Of a DNA stretch of 64,000 nucleotides, positions 25,765 through 36,752 are shown in pieces. This DNA comes from Phoenix dactylifera. Lineage: Eukaryota; Streptophyta; Magnoliopsida; Arecales; Arecaceae. The notes under the pieces are model-generated. The model saw nothing but the letters and a program-made list of their open reading frames with translations, was not told the DNA's origin and did not search any database. The stretch covers positions 20,763,045 to 20,827,044 of the forward strand of contig NC_052399.1 of assembly GCF_009389715.1 (NCBI RefSeq), given 5' to 3'. Within the stretch, counting starts at the first letter, position 1. Every line of letters begins with the position of its first letter. The translations under genes were made by a program, and so were the position numbers.

Positions 25765-28700
25765 ATGAAAGCAGAGAATGGGGCATTGTATCCTGTTCTT
25801 GGCCTTGCTTCCATTATAGCCTTCATATGCATATCACTTCGGGGTCTGGAATTCCATTCTGTGGAACCCAAAATGAGCTTTGTGAAAAGAAATGGGGCTA
25901 ACTTCATGGTAGATGAGAGAGCATTTTATGTGAATGGGTGGAATTCTTACTGGTTGATGGATCAGGCTGTGGAGGAATTCAGCAGGCCTAGGGTCAGGAA
26001 AATGTTTCAAACTGCTGCAAAGATGGGTCTAACTGTCTGTAGAGCTTGGGCCTTTAATGATGGTGCCCACAATGCACTGCAGGTTTCTCTCGGTCGTTTT
26101 GATGAAAGGGTCTTTAAGGTATCAAATTCAGATCTCCTTTCTTTCCCTTATAATTATAACAGCATTGTATATTTGGTCTTCTGAAGGAGAATACATCTTA
26201 TTTCTCTGCAAAACGAAATGAGCACTACTTTTTGGAGTTGTTCTCTTTGATCTTTTGCAGAAAAAAATACCAAAACAAAAACATATATTTTCTCTGTGCA
26301 TTTGAATCATGATCAAGTGTAGTTTTGTTCCATGTGTCTTACGTCTATACTAGCTATCACTGTCTACATGCTGAACTAAAATACTTTGCTTTTCATTCAT
26401 TTTCTTGACTTGCCTATGTCTTTTATATCTGTTCATAATTTGCTGCCATTTGTTTGTCTATAATGATAACTGGAAAGATGGCAGGCACTGGATTATGTCA
26501 TTGTGGAAGCCCGTAAACATGGAATCAGGCTGCTTCTCAGCTTGGTCAATAATTTAGAACACTATGGCGGGAAGACGCAGTATGTTAGATGGGCATGGGA
26601 GGAAGGCATTGGATTGAGCTTTTCGAATGATTCCTTCTTCTTTGATCCAACCATTCGCCGCTATTTTAAGGTTTACCTGAAGGTAATTTCACTGCTTTAG
26701 AAGCTTATTCATTTAAACAGATTCTTGGGGATTGATTTCCAGAGTTGTATTGTCCATGTATAATTATCCCAGATAGGCATATAAAAATACAATGACAAGT
26801 GCCTCTTTTAGCTTCCATTAACAAAAGCTTGGCAACCAGAGTCTCTGGATTTCAAATTGAACTGCTGTAAAATTTTATATTTATCATCTAGTTCTCCTTT
26901 TCACAGACTATTTTGGCAAGGAAGAACCACTTGACTGGAATCGAATACAGAGATGATCCCACCATCTTTGCATGGGAGTTGATGAATGAACCGCAGTGTA
27001 TTTCTGATGCATCTGGTGACACTCTCCAGGCAAGCCTGTTCTTAAAACCTGCTTCTCCATTTATATTTTGCCGGTCATTGTTAGAAAGATGCAATTCCGC
27101 ATTTTGGTCGGTGGTGGTGTGAAATGGGATAATCAAAAGATGAAACTGGTATTCGAGGTATCAACACTTTCTTGAAACAAATATATATCCTTCAATTGAA
27201 TGAAGAAAAGAGTTGCGTTGCATCTATGTTTTCACTGTTGAAATGTTTCTTCTGTGAATATAATTAAGACTGGAAGACTGAGCATTCAAAGAGGTCATAC
27301 TCTATGACCATCATTAAAGTTGAAATCTTGGCTAGAACTATATTGTAGTAAACATAGTCGATACGCATCTAACTCAGCTTCCTAGTCTATATATTATTTT
27401 ACTGTCAGCATCTACTCATATAGTAAGGGTAAATTGAAGTGATGAGGACCAATCGATGGGCAATTAGGATTATCTCAATCAATGACTGAGCTCTGCATGA
27501 ATAGGTCTTTGCATTTGATCTAATGCTCATTAAGAGGTCTTTTTGTTTCAGCAATTCATGATTGGCAAAAGCATAATAGGATGATGCTGCTAGTAACTTT
27601 ATGGAACATATCTGTCTATCAATGCATTTGTGCATGCATAAATAATCAGAAGAGACCTGCATATCTAATAATAAGTGACAAAATATAACAGAGCACTGCA
27701 GATTTCCTTCATAATTTTTCCAGATTGCAGTTAATTTTCAGTTTAGGCAACTAGGCAGGGACTGTCCATATAGACTATTTTAATCCTCTAATCACATCAT
27801 GTTTGCGCCTTTGTACAAAAGCGAAGGCTAACATAACACTAGATAGTGTTGCATCACAAGGTTTCATCAATCCATTGGGTTTTTCTACACAAAAAAGAAA
27901 TGTTGATTCATTGGTTGCAAAGAATTGCAGGATTGGATTGAAGAAATGGCAGAATATGTGAAGTCAATTGACAAGAAGCACCTGCTGACAATTGGACTCG
28001 AGGGATTCTATGGCCCCACAAGCCCTCCAGAGAAGCTGAGTGTGAATCCTGGAGAATGGTACAACACTATAGGATCGGATTTCATCCGTAACTCTAAGAT
28101 CTCAGCCATCGACTTTGCCTCCGTGCATATTTATCCTGACCAATGGTAACCAACAAAATCCATAAATATTTCTCTTTCTTTACATCTTGCTATTGATAAG
28201 ACTTAGTCATCTGCGCTGATGGAGAAGGAATTGATTGTCATGGTGAATTTGCTAGGCAAAAAACTTGGCCGAGATGTGAAACTAATCATTCGCATCTTTG
28301 ATGGGAGGTTTCAAATGCTGGGTCTCATTTATTCTTGTCAAAAGTTAAGGCTAGAAAAATTTGTTATTTTGCAGGTTGTTGGAAGCAGAACTTGATGAAA
28401 AATTGGAATACATTTCCAAATGGATGACCTCTCACATTGAAGATGGGGATAGAGAGCTAAAAAAGCCTGTCTTGTTCACTGAATTCGGGCTCTCAAACAA
28501 GAACAAGAACTTTGATCATTCACACCGAGAAGCATTCTATAAGTCTATATTTGACACCATATATGAGTCTGCAAGGAAGAATGGGGCTGGGGCTGGTGCC
28601 TTCATCTGGCAGATCTTGGTCCCCGGAATGGAAGAATACAATGATGATTTTGGAATCATCCCTGGGGAGAGGCCATCAATTGATAGGCTGATAAAGGAGC

Positions 28701-28771
28701 AGTCATGTCGGCTAATGGCTTTGCAACACCAGCATGACTTGTCGAGAAGAAGTTCCAAAGGAATCTGCTAA
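25765..28771 (+). CDS. mannan endo-1,4-beta-mannosidase (GH5)
   Basis: Five exons give 428 residues: 25765-26118, 26485-26682, 26907-27029, 27931-28145 and 28375-28771. The enzyme cleaves internal beta-1,4 bonds of wall mannans, and plant members are secreted. Residues 8-25 are hydrophobic, fitting a signal peptide or anchor. The GH5 landmarks are NGWNSYWLM near the start of the barrel, [16 protein letters not shown] with the acid/base Glu212 after Asn211, VHIYPDQ (His291, Tyr293), LFTEFGLS with the nucleophile Glu333, and FIWQIL. Length and residues are those of an active family member. Intron 3 starts with GC instead of GT (CAG/GCAAGC at 27030) and ends AG; joining there restores [12 protein letters not shown] as in homologues. 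The ATG at 25765 is the first in frame. It lies 2.7 kb downstream of the DUF616 gene in the same orientation. Confidence 0.93.
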
Positions 28772-29841
28772 AGGAGATCATAGAACTCGAATATCATTTC
28801 TTTCCTCTACTTTTCATTTAGACCTTTGTTTTAGTGAAAGATGGGGCACCTTCTCATGATCTAAAATTTGCTTAGTGGAGAGCAAACAATCCTGTGAATT
28901 TATTCCTTTGGTTATTTTTCTTTTGATTTCACTCTACTCCTCTTGAAGTGGAGTGGTACTGTAATACACTCTGATAAGAAAATGAAAAGTGAGGTGCTCT
29001 ACTTTCATGTATCCCTTGCCATGGTAGTTGTTTATCTATTTGGGCTCTCTTTCAAAATCTCATGCAGAAACTTACCTGAAGAGTGTACAGTTGGTATTTT
29101 TGCTGAACACGGCTTATCACATATCTTATGCGCTGCTGTTTTTTTTTTTTTGATGTCACACATGAACTTGTGTGAAACTTCGCAGACTGCTGATATTGGC
29201 TCATTATGTGAAGAGTAAAGAGAGATAGGGGAAAAAATAGTGGACTGCAAGATTTTATGGCGTCTTTTCAATAGAATCTAGTTCAAAATTAATTGTGAAA
29301 AATTCTTCATGCAGTTGGTATATTTCTGTTACTTCTCTTGTGAATTATTGCAGTTGTGAGGATCCGTGCGGGTGTGTGTTTAGTCCCACATCGGTTATTC
29401 GCTGGATAGATCTTGGATACTTATACAGAATCTTGGATACTTATATATATATATAATAAAAGATATATATGGACTTTTTTTTTGAACGCTAGTATGTCAA
29501 TGTTGAAATGCGGGGCCTCCTCCTAAATAGGCAAGGTGAAATATTTGGGCTTAAGGGCAGTTTGCAGCTACAACTTGATTTATATTTAGTTGCTCTCGTA
29601 GAGTGCAAGAAAAGGATAAACAAGTAGCACCATCAACTTCGCATAAAAACAAAAACACACAGATGACTACTCAAACCGAAGCCACATTCTATTTTAATAC
29701 AGGTCCATTAAACATAATAGGAAGCAACATTATTTAGCTGAGATAGCCGGACCTTAGCTTACTCCCAGACTCACCACATAAAACCACACACACAACTTAC
29801 CACAACCGAGCCCTTAATAACATGCATCATTTGATATGCTT
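28772..29841. other. intergenic region between convergent genes
   Basis: This holds the 3' UTRs of the mannanase (plus) and metallothionein (minus) genes. A TAGTCCCACATCGG sequence at about 29381-29394 resembles the plant snRNA upstream element, but no snRNA follows. A short TA run sits at 29441-29455. No gene is supported. Confidence 0.6.
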
Positions 29842-31015
29842 TCATTTTCCACAGCTGCAACCAGCGCAGGTGCAGTTGGAGCTGCACCTGCAGTCAGGCT
29901 CGGCAGCTGCCGCGACCTCAACGACTTCCTCAAAGTAGCTGCAACAAAATGATGCAATTCAAAACATTAGGACTTGCTCCGAACTGAAATCTTTAGAACA
30001 GCTCGTTCATTATTGGACATATATGTGGCCTATATATGACGCTTGTGAGGCTCAACTGGTGAAAGATTTGGGTCTTTTCTTGAAGCCCAGGAGCTTAAGC
30101 TCGATCAAAGAGGTATTATGTGTGAATTATATAATCTTCAACCAGTTGAGCTCTTCACAATCCGAGCCCATGTAATAATTAATTGGATATGCCGGATCAA
30201 CTTTGAGTTATTTCCTTTTCTTTTAAATATCTAGTATATAAACCATGCATGCAATGATGGGCATGCACTAATGGGCACGGAGAGCCAGATTTATTATTCA
30301 TTTATTGATTCTGATCAATACCTCCTTTCAGTCTCGGTGATCACGATGCCGTAGCCATTTCCCTTCTTCCTGCAGTCACCAAATAGGTTCGTTAGCTTAG
30401 TGCCACTTTTCTTTTGAGAACATCTGTAACAGAAGCTACCATCCTAGGCCAGTGGGCTTATGTACCAAAATTCCGAACTCTAAAGTTACACCAGTTCCTC
30501 TAAACCATTTGGATCCGAATGATATGTATATCAAACTCTGCAATGGTATGCTTCGTGGTTTAAAATCTGCTGCAAGTATCATTTGCAAAAAAGAGCGAGA
30601 AATATGGTCTCATCAGATGGATCCTGACCATGAAGTTGTTTTCATCACTCTTACCAGCCAAATCCTTGGTTATGCTTGGGAAGAGAGCATGGGAGCAATA
30701 ACTAGGAGAGTTAATTTCCAAAGAGGATGCAGAATGCTACTAAATGGAAGATTCTAGCTACTTATTAGCTGAAATTGAAAACTTGAAGCATATTGACTAG
30801 TTGATGAGAAAGTCTTCTAGCTAGTAACAGGGAGATGTTCAACCTGTGAACATGTATCACCTCAATAACCAAAGAGTTTAACATGACTAGCAGGAATAAA
30901 GACCACCTCATGACCTGCTGGTCCTAAATACGTGTGAGCCAGAGATTCAATTGTGAGAGACTACTTACACGCACTGGCTCTTGTCAGCGCAGTCGCAGTT
31001 GCCGCAGGTCGACAT
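29842..31015 (-). CDS. MT3: type 3 metallothionein
   Basis: Three exons read on the minus strand (31015-30969, 30369-30322 and 29938-29842) give 63 residues. All junctions are GT-AG with matching phases; the first donor is the ideal GTAAGT. The protein starts MSTCGNCDCADKSQC, the N-terminal cysteine domain of plant type 3 metallothioneins. A cysteine-free linker KKGNGYGIVITETE follows, with the usual acidic/aromatic stretch YFEEVVEV. The C-terminal domain is CRCSSNCTCAGCSCGK. The Cys pattern (4 Cys, then 6 Cys in CxC/CxxC spacing) and the length match the family. It binds Cu/Zn in the cytosol and is often very abundant in fruit and leaf. A TATA box lies 106 bp upstream of the ATG. A 101-codon open frame on the opposite strand inside intron 1 (30452-30757) is unexplained. 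Confidence 0.95.
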
Positions 31016-31120
31016 GGTGATCGAATTGCTAAAATGGGGAGGGATGAGAAGATGGCCGCTGACCGGAGAGAGAAGGTTTGCTGACTTCTGGCTGGGTGGA
31101 AAGAGGCTTGGCTCGACCCA

Positions 31121-31128
31121 TATTTATA
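31121..31128 (-). promoter_or_regulatory. TATA box of the metallothionein gene
   Basis: Read on the minus strand the site is CCTATAAATATGGG, a perfect TATAAATA, about 106 bp upstream of the start codon. The 5' UTR would then be about 75-80 nt. Confidence 0.8.
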
Positions 31129-32117
31129 GGCGTTTCAAGGATGAGTAAAGCGAGTGTGGCCCTGCGGATCACTCGCACGACATTCGGGAAGGGCTCACGC
31201 CCCAAGAAACCATCCAAATGGAATCTCAATACTGGGTTAGAAGGTTTTCTACGAGCCTCTCATGTCAAATCCTTTCTTTTTCTTCTTTTCATACAAGTAC
31301 TCTCGTAAAGAGAGCATACAAATCCTTCTGTAAAGAAACTTCTTTTTCTTTTTCTTTTTTTTAATGGTTATGGCTCTTAGGTTCTGCCCTGGGTGCCACA
31401 CACTCACAAGTAGGCTGTACATATTCATATGAACGATAATCTGCACATTATTTGTGCTGCTGTCGGGATCTGAATCGAAGTATTGGGGCCGGTAAGTTAC
31501 CCAAGTGAATTGGTAAGATTGGTTTAGCTCTGAGACATCGAGTTGGGCTGATGAATGGAGCGCTCGTGTCGAGTCTGATTAAACTCGAGTTGAGATTCAC
31601 TTTGCAATCTCTGTCCAATCTGAAACTAAAAAAAATAGCTTTTTTTGCTGAAATTTGTCCACAAGGTACCTTAGATGCTTAAGTTAGAAAACATTAGAAA
31701 AGAGAGAATTAGGCTTCCGAAAAGAAAAAACGAAGAGAAAAACTTACCTAGAAATTCCTCAATCCCCTCTTTATATAGAATGGATTTGGCGTTTGTTACT
31801 GAAAATAATGAGACGCATAGTAATTATTGGGTAACGACTTCCATTATGTGCACATGGTGACAACCATTTCAATCGTGCATTAATAACCGAACTAACATAA
31901 CCACCGCGGAGATTGTGGTTATGTTCGTAATGGGTATCAACTATCGTTAAAACAAACTTTAATGAGAGACACATGACTCTCTCCATTACTCCGTAAAAAC
32001 AGAATGACACTTCAACTAGCATTGAGGTAATAAACTTCGAATAATACCATATCAATTTGCCGCCAGTATTTTATTTATCATGCTCTTTTCTTTTCTTGGA
32101 TATATGTGGGCGTGTAA
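31129..32117. other. metallothionein upstream region
   Basis: This contains the promoter-proximal DNA of the metallothionein gene and short poly-T/CTTTT tracts near 31336-31362. No coding segment or known repeat is recognised up to the target duplication of the hAT element. Confidence 0.5.
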
Positions 32118-34288
32118 CTTGGATACAGTGCCGGCTCGAGCCTTAGGCGACCGAGGCGGTCGCCTAAGGCCCCCGGCTCATGGAAGGCCCCCCGCCCCGC
32201 CCTGCTCTGCCTGTGGACTCGTGAAGAGTCTTTTTTTTTTTTTTTTTGAGCTTTCACATCCGAAAGCTGGCAGTAGCAGGGTGACGGGCGACGGCGGCCT
32301 GCTACAGTGCATCCGCAATCCCCATCTTCCCGACGAGGCGACGGCTACGCTGCTGCCTGCTGTGACAGGCTACAGCTGGATGGGCATGGCTACGAGCCTA
32401 TGACAGCTGAGACAGGCAACGGTCCTCCCCCTTCTCTTCGACTCCCCCCCTTCTCCGGAAAGAATAACAGCCAAAATAAAGATCAAGAGGAGTGTTTTTT
32501 TTTGCTAAACAGCAGTCGGCAGAACCCTTCAAAGCAAAAAAAAAAAAAAACAGAGCGTACCTTCGGTTCTCCTCTCCGGCTCTCCCGATCTCCCCTCAGT
32601 GCTTCTTCACTTCAGTTCTTCGGCCCTTCCCTAGTTCCCTTCTCTGCCGGCAGCTGGGAGGCTCGACCGTCGACGGCTTGAGGCTCGACCGCCCCTGCTT
32701 CGGACTCCGGAGTCCGGATCTCCTCTCCAGCTCTGCTCGCCGTCCTCGGCTCCTCCGGGCTCCGGCCTCCGGCTCCGGCCTCCGGCTCCGGCCTCCGTCC
32801 TCGGCTTCGGGCTCCGACTCCTCCGGCTCCTCCGGGCTCCGGGCTCCGGCCCCCGGCTCCTCTAAACTCTAGTCTCTAGGCTCTAACTCCGAGCCTCCGA
32901 CCTCCGGGCTCTGCCGCTCCGCGGCTCCGGCCTCGTCGCCTCGTCGGCTCCGGCCTCGTCGCCTCGTCGGCTCCTCCCGTCCTCCGTTGGCATCCCTATT
33001 CCCAAATCCCAAATCCCAAAGGGCAAAGGCCAAAATCAAATCCCAGGCCGCAGACCGCAGTGGTGAGTTTTAAATTTTTAATGTTGTATATTGACTAATC
33101 ACTATTCACTAATTATTTCACATGGAAGTATTTGTTGGTTGTTGTTTTATTATCTAATAGTTCTGTGAATATGTGATCACCGAACAATTATATATAAATA
33201 GGGTTTCTTTCATATGCCATATTGTTGTTATTGGCTTATTGCATTTAATGTTATACAATAATGAAAAAAATCAAGAGAATATATGGCTAACTGATTAATT
33301 TTTGGATCCAATTAACTTTGATTTATTCAAGTTAGAGACACTACAATTATTTTTTTTTGTCTAATTGTAGGTTGGTTGTGATTTCGGCGGTTCGGCCTCT
33401 TCTCAGTTCTCTCCGTCAAGTTCGGCACTATTCGGCCTCTTCTCCCCGTCAAGTTCGGCACTACTTGTCGGGATCTGAGTTTGTTTTTTTTTTTGACACA
33501 ATCAAATTTTATCATTTTCAACTTTTTTATATCTTAATTTGTTTGTGGTGTTTTTTAATTGTTTTATTTGATAATATTATTTTTAGATTAAAATGTCTAA
33601 TAGAAAATATGAATGTGGGTATGAAAAACTCAAAAAGAAAAGAAAAATTGATAAACTCATTCAATCTCAAAAAGGAGCTCTAGATAGATTTGTTGTCACA
33701 AACAAAGAAAAAACCATATCAAATTCAACTCAAGAATTAACAACAGAGCATGCACCCGAAATAGAGTTAGAAAATGAAATAAAAAGAACGAAACAAAATG
33801 AAATTGACAACCAAATTCATAGTAGTATTCAAACATCTACTGAAACAATATCTAGTGAAGAGCACAATGAAGAATCGAATGGAGATAGAATAAACAAGGA
33901 AAAATATTGTGAAACTAGTTCTATTCTTACAAATTTATATGATCCTGCTCAATGAAAAAATATTGATACAAAGTTGAGAGACTTAATAGTGGAAAAAGGT
34001 CCAATTAGAGATTATGATATTCATTTTCCTAAAGATGAAAATAATAGACACTTCTTTATAATACATTACATTCGTAAGTTATCAAATGGTGAAAAATATG
34101 ATAGAAGGTGGTTAGTATAAAAATTTGATTAGTAATTTTGCATCTCAAAAAGCTAGACGAGTTATTTTTAAATAAAATTTTAAAGTATTTTATACTTATT
34201 AAAAAATTTCATCATTTAAAAAAAAAAGGCCTCTTTTTGTGAGTTCGCCTTAGGCCCCCAAATGTTTTGGGCCGCCCCTGCTTGGATA
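32118..34288 (+). mobile_element. defective hAT-family DNA transposon with 8-bp target site duplication
   Basis: The element spans 32126-34280 and is flanked by exact CTTGGATA repeats (32118-32125 and 34281-34288), the 8-bp duplication size of hAT transposons. Its ends are imperfect inverted repeats: CAGTGCCGGCTC on the left and, on the opposite strand, CAGGGGCGGCCC on the right. Both are followed within about 50 bp by a CCTTAGGC / GCCTAAGG motif. The left 870 bp are GC-rich with CCGGCTCC-type short repeats and look like a 5' leader. The right half is AT-rich and carries a broken N-terminal transposase reading frame. The catalytic and dimerisation parts of a hAT transposase are missing, so the element is non-autonomous. 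Confidence 0.88.
33593..34118 (+). pseudogene. N-terminal remnant of a ZMYM1-like/TTF-domain hAT transposase
   Basis: The ATG at 33593 opens a frame of 120 codons, rich in charged residues. It starts MSNRKYECGYEKLKKKRKID and includes QSQKGALDRF, typical of plant hAT proteins annotated as zinc finger MYM-type 1-like. TGA (33953-33955) stands where the family has a Trp codon in the DP-x-W context. The same frame then continues with KNIDTKLRDLIVEKGPIRDYD, then FPKD, and YIRKLSNGEKYDRRWLV, the beginning of the TTF zinc finger domain, before a TAA near 34118. After that no transposase sequence remains. The product, if any, lacks both nuclease and dimerisation domains. Confidence 0.82.
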
Positions 34289-36752
34289 TGCGATAAAAAG
34301 GTTAAACGAGTGGAAGGAATGGAGTGGCACTGATGCTCCATCGAAGCACATGGGTTTCATCAGAGAGAGTGCTACGACCACCCCCTGCAATCAAAACCAC
34401 AACAAAATGGGTTGAAATACTATGTTTCACGTAAATCAAGACGTTGGCTACAATGAGCCCATACAGCTACAGCATTCAGCCACCATACGTGGTCACGACA
34501 CGTGCCACTCTTCCATGACGTACACAGTGATGTTGATTTACTACTGGCTTGCGTATATAGAATGTACATGGTTATGGGTACCTCTCGACACCTTTTGCTC
34601 TTTGCCACGCGTGCAGATTATTTTGTCCTCGCTAACCTTCTATATCCCTCTCAAAGAAGTCGAACCTTGTCTCCTTGGTTCTTTTTTATCCATGTATTCT
34701 TTTGGGTGGACCCATGACCACCTATGGTTGTCTCTGGCGACTTTCTCGCGTCCACTTCCCGCCTTTAATGCGAGTCCGACCTTAAAGAAATTTGCACCCA
34801 GGGATTTAACTGAACTACTGAGCGCCGCTCATAGATTAGAGTCGCACATTTCCACTCCTCAGATTCTATCCTTTCCTCTTTTTTTACATTCACTTATCTG
34901 TAGTGCTCAGTAGGGTGAGATACAGAAAAGCTTTGTTGAAATAATTCCCGTAGCTTTGTGTGTGTGTGTGTGTATTTAAATGGTAAGGGAGGCAAGATGC
35001 CACCTTTTTTGCCGTCTCTATATTCATACCTGTAGCTGTGTTTTTTTTTATTAATGGCAAGGGAGGCAAGATGCCACCTTTTTTGCCATCGATTCATACC
35101 CGTAGCTTTGTTTAAATGATTCCCGTACCATCTCAATCAGAATCTGCGAGCAGTGCATTTCCATAATGGACACTGTTGAAGTTGATCTCGCAAATGTCAT
35201 GCGTAGGGTCGCGAAAATGCTCATCTATTGGAGCTAGCCAGGATGGAACAACTCGGGTCATTGGGTCATTGTTTAAATTTAGATCCCTTTAACTTATTTA
35301 TCATTCAGAACTGACTACAGGCCATATTATCTAAGCTTGCAACAAGCACTCTGTTACATGCTTCCGTACCACCGCTCAAATCAAGATGAGAGTTTGTATC
35401 CAAGATAAACTTGCAGGCCAAACTTCAGTGAAAGCTCCAAGCAAGAAAGAGACGAGAAAAGGGGAATAAACAATCTAATTAGATTCCCTTTTGATAAACC
35501 ATTCCATGTTCTCCACCTCGAAAGATTCCTATTGGATGGCTTAAATTATAATCAAAGTTTTAGAATCTCAAAAGAACTTGCACTTCCATCAATAGGGATA
35601 TTTTGGATTTAATCTACAGAGTAGCAGTCAACTCAAAACTTTACGTAGCTGGGAATACCGACTAGGTGACCAGAGCACTATCAGGACTCCCCAATATAGA
35701 TGTTAGAATTAATTCCAAAATAATAGAAAAACCTATTTGACATAAATGTAGCCTTCTATCTAACGGAAAATAGAAGTGGCTCCTTTGTTTACCTTTACTG
35801 CAAAGCAAAAATGATGTTCAAACAAATTGCATGCATGCGAACGAACGATTTACGAGCCGAGCGTCTTCAATCAGACAGTGGTCCATGTTATTAAGCAATT
35901 ATTCTACTGATACCACAGCATATTTTGATGGTGAAAAATCCCAAATGCTGGTTATTAATGTTGGAAATCACCTATAAAAAGAGCCTGTTCTGCCATTCTT
36001 TGTTTTATTCAACAACAAAAAAAATGGTAAAAGAAACCTATATGCGTTATGCAATAGGCTACACGAGGGGATAGCCTTCCACCGCGTATGACCCTCCTAA
36101 TCCCTGTTGCCTATTCTAAGCCCATGATGCACAGAATCCGATTATGTATGACAAACAGGACATGAGAAGTTTTGTTTGGTCAATGCACAGGATTCCAACA
36201 AACTGAAGTTTCATCGCCTTTCCAGGCCCTCACAGGCATGAGAATTGCTAAATGAGAAAAAACATGCACTAAAATCACAGGATATACGGTGGTATCCTGA
36301 TGGCACATAATATGCTCTGCAGTGGAAGAAGGCGATAGAAGAGTCAGCAAGAGAATTTTGATGCTGTCATAGAAGTAGATTAGTTCATCCATTAGAACCA
36401 AAACCTAAAATTCTGCACATTTGTGCAATAATGGAATCATGCTGAACTGCTGTATAGGACAAGGTGCAAGAGTCCAAGAACCTAAAATTATGGTCTATAT
36501 TCTATAAGAGTTCAAAAGAAACAGCAATATAACCTAACATCTGAAATAAGTATGGTGCAACTTTGAAGGATCTGGATGACAGATAGCTTTGCTCTCATCA
36601 TTTCAAATGGGTTTCTGCTAAGTGCAAGAACTAGGAATGTACCGCTAAATATGTAGAAGTCTCTACAATAATGCAGTGTCAGTAATAAATTATTTCCATC
36701 CTCACGCAATTCTCACAATCAGAAGTAAATATAGAATGAGAAAAGGACCTAC
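34289..36752. other. intergenic or unassigned DNA
   Basis: No convincing exon was found. A minus-strand open segment ending VRAWKGDETSVCWNPVH near 36180-36240 could be a terminal exon of the gene at 36753-38733, but no acceptor with a matching phase was found. A short tandem duplication lies at 34980-35110. Confidence 0.4.
34980..35110. repeat. tandem duplication, unit about 70 bp
   Basis: The segment ATGGTAAGGGAGGCAAGATG..CCACCTTTTTTGCC..TTCATACC(T/C)GTAGCT(G/T)TG occurs twice, starting near 34980 and 35054. A further partial CCCGTAGCTTTG precedes the first copy, next to a (TG)n run. Confidence 0.8.

Noticed and set aside
29381-29460. Possible snRNA gene after a USE-like element
   Set aside because: The following sequence is not any conserved U-snRNA and is a short AT repeat.
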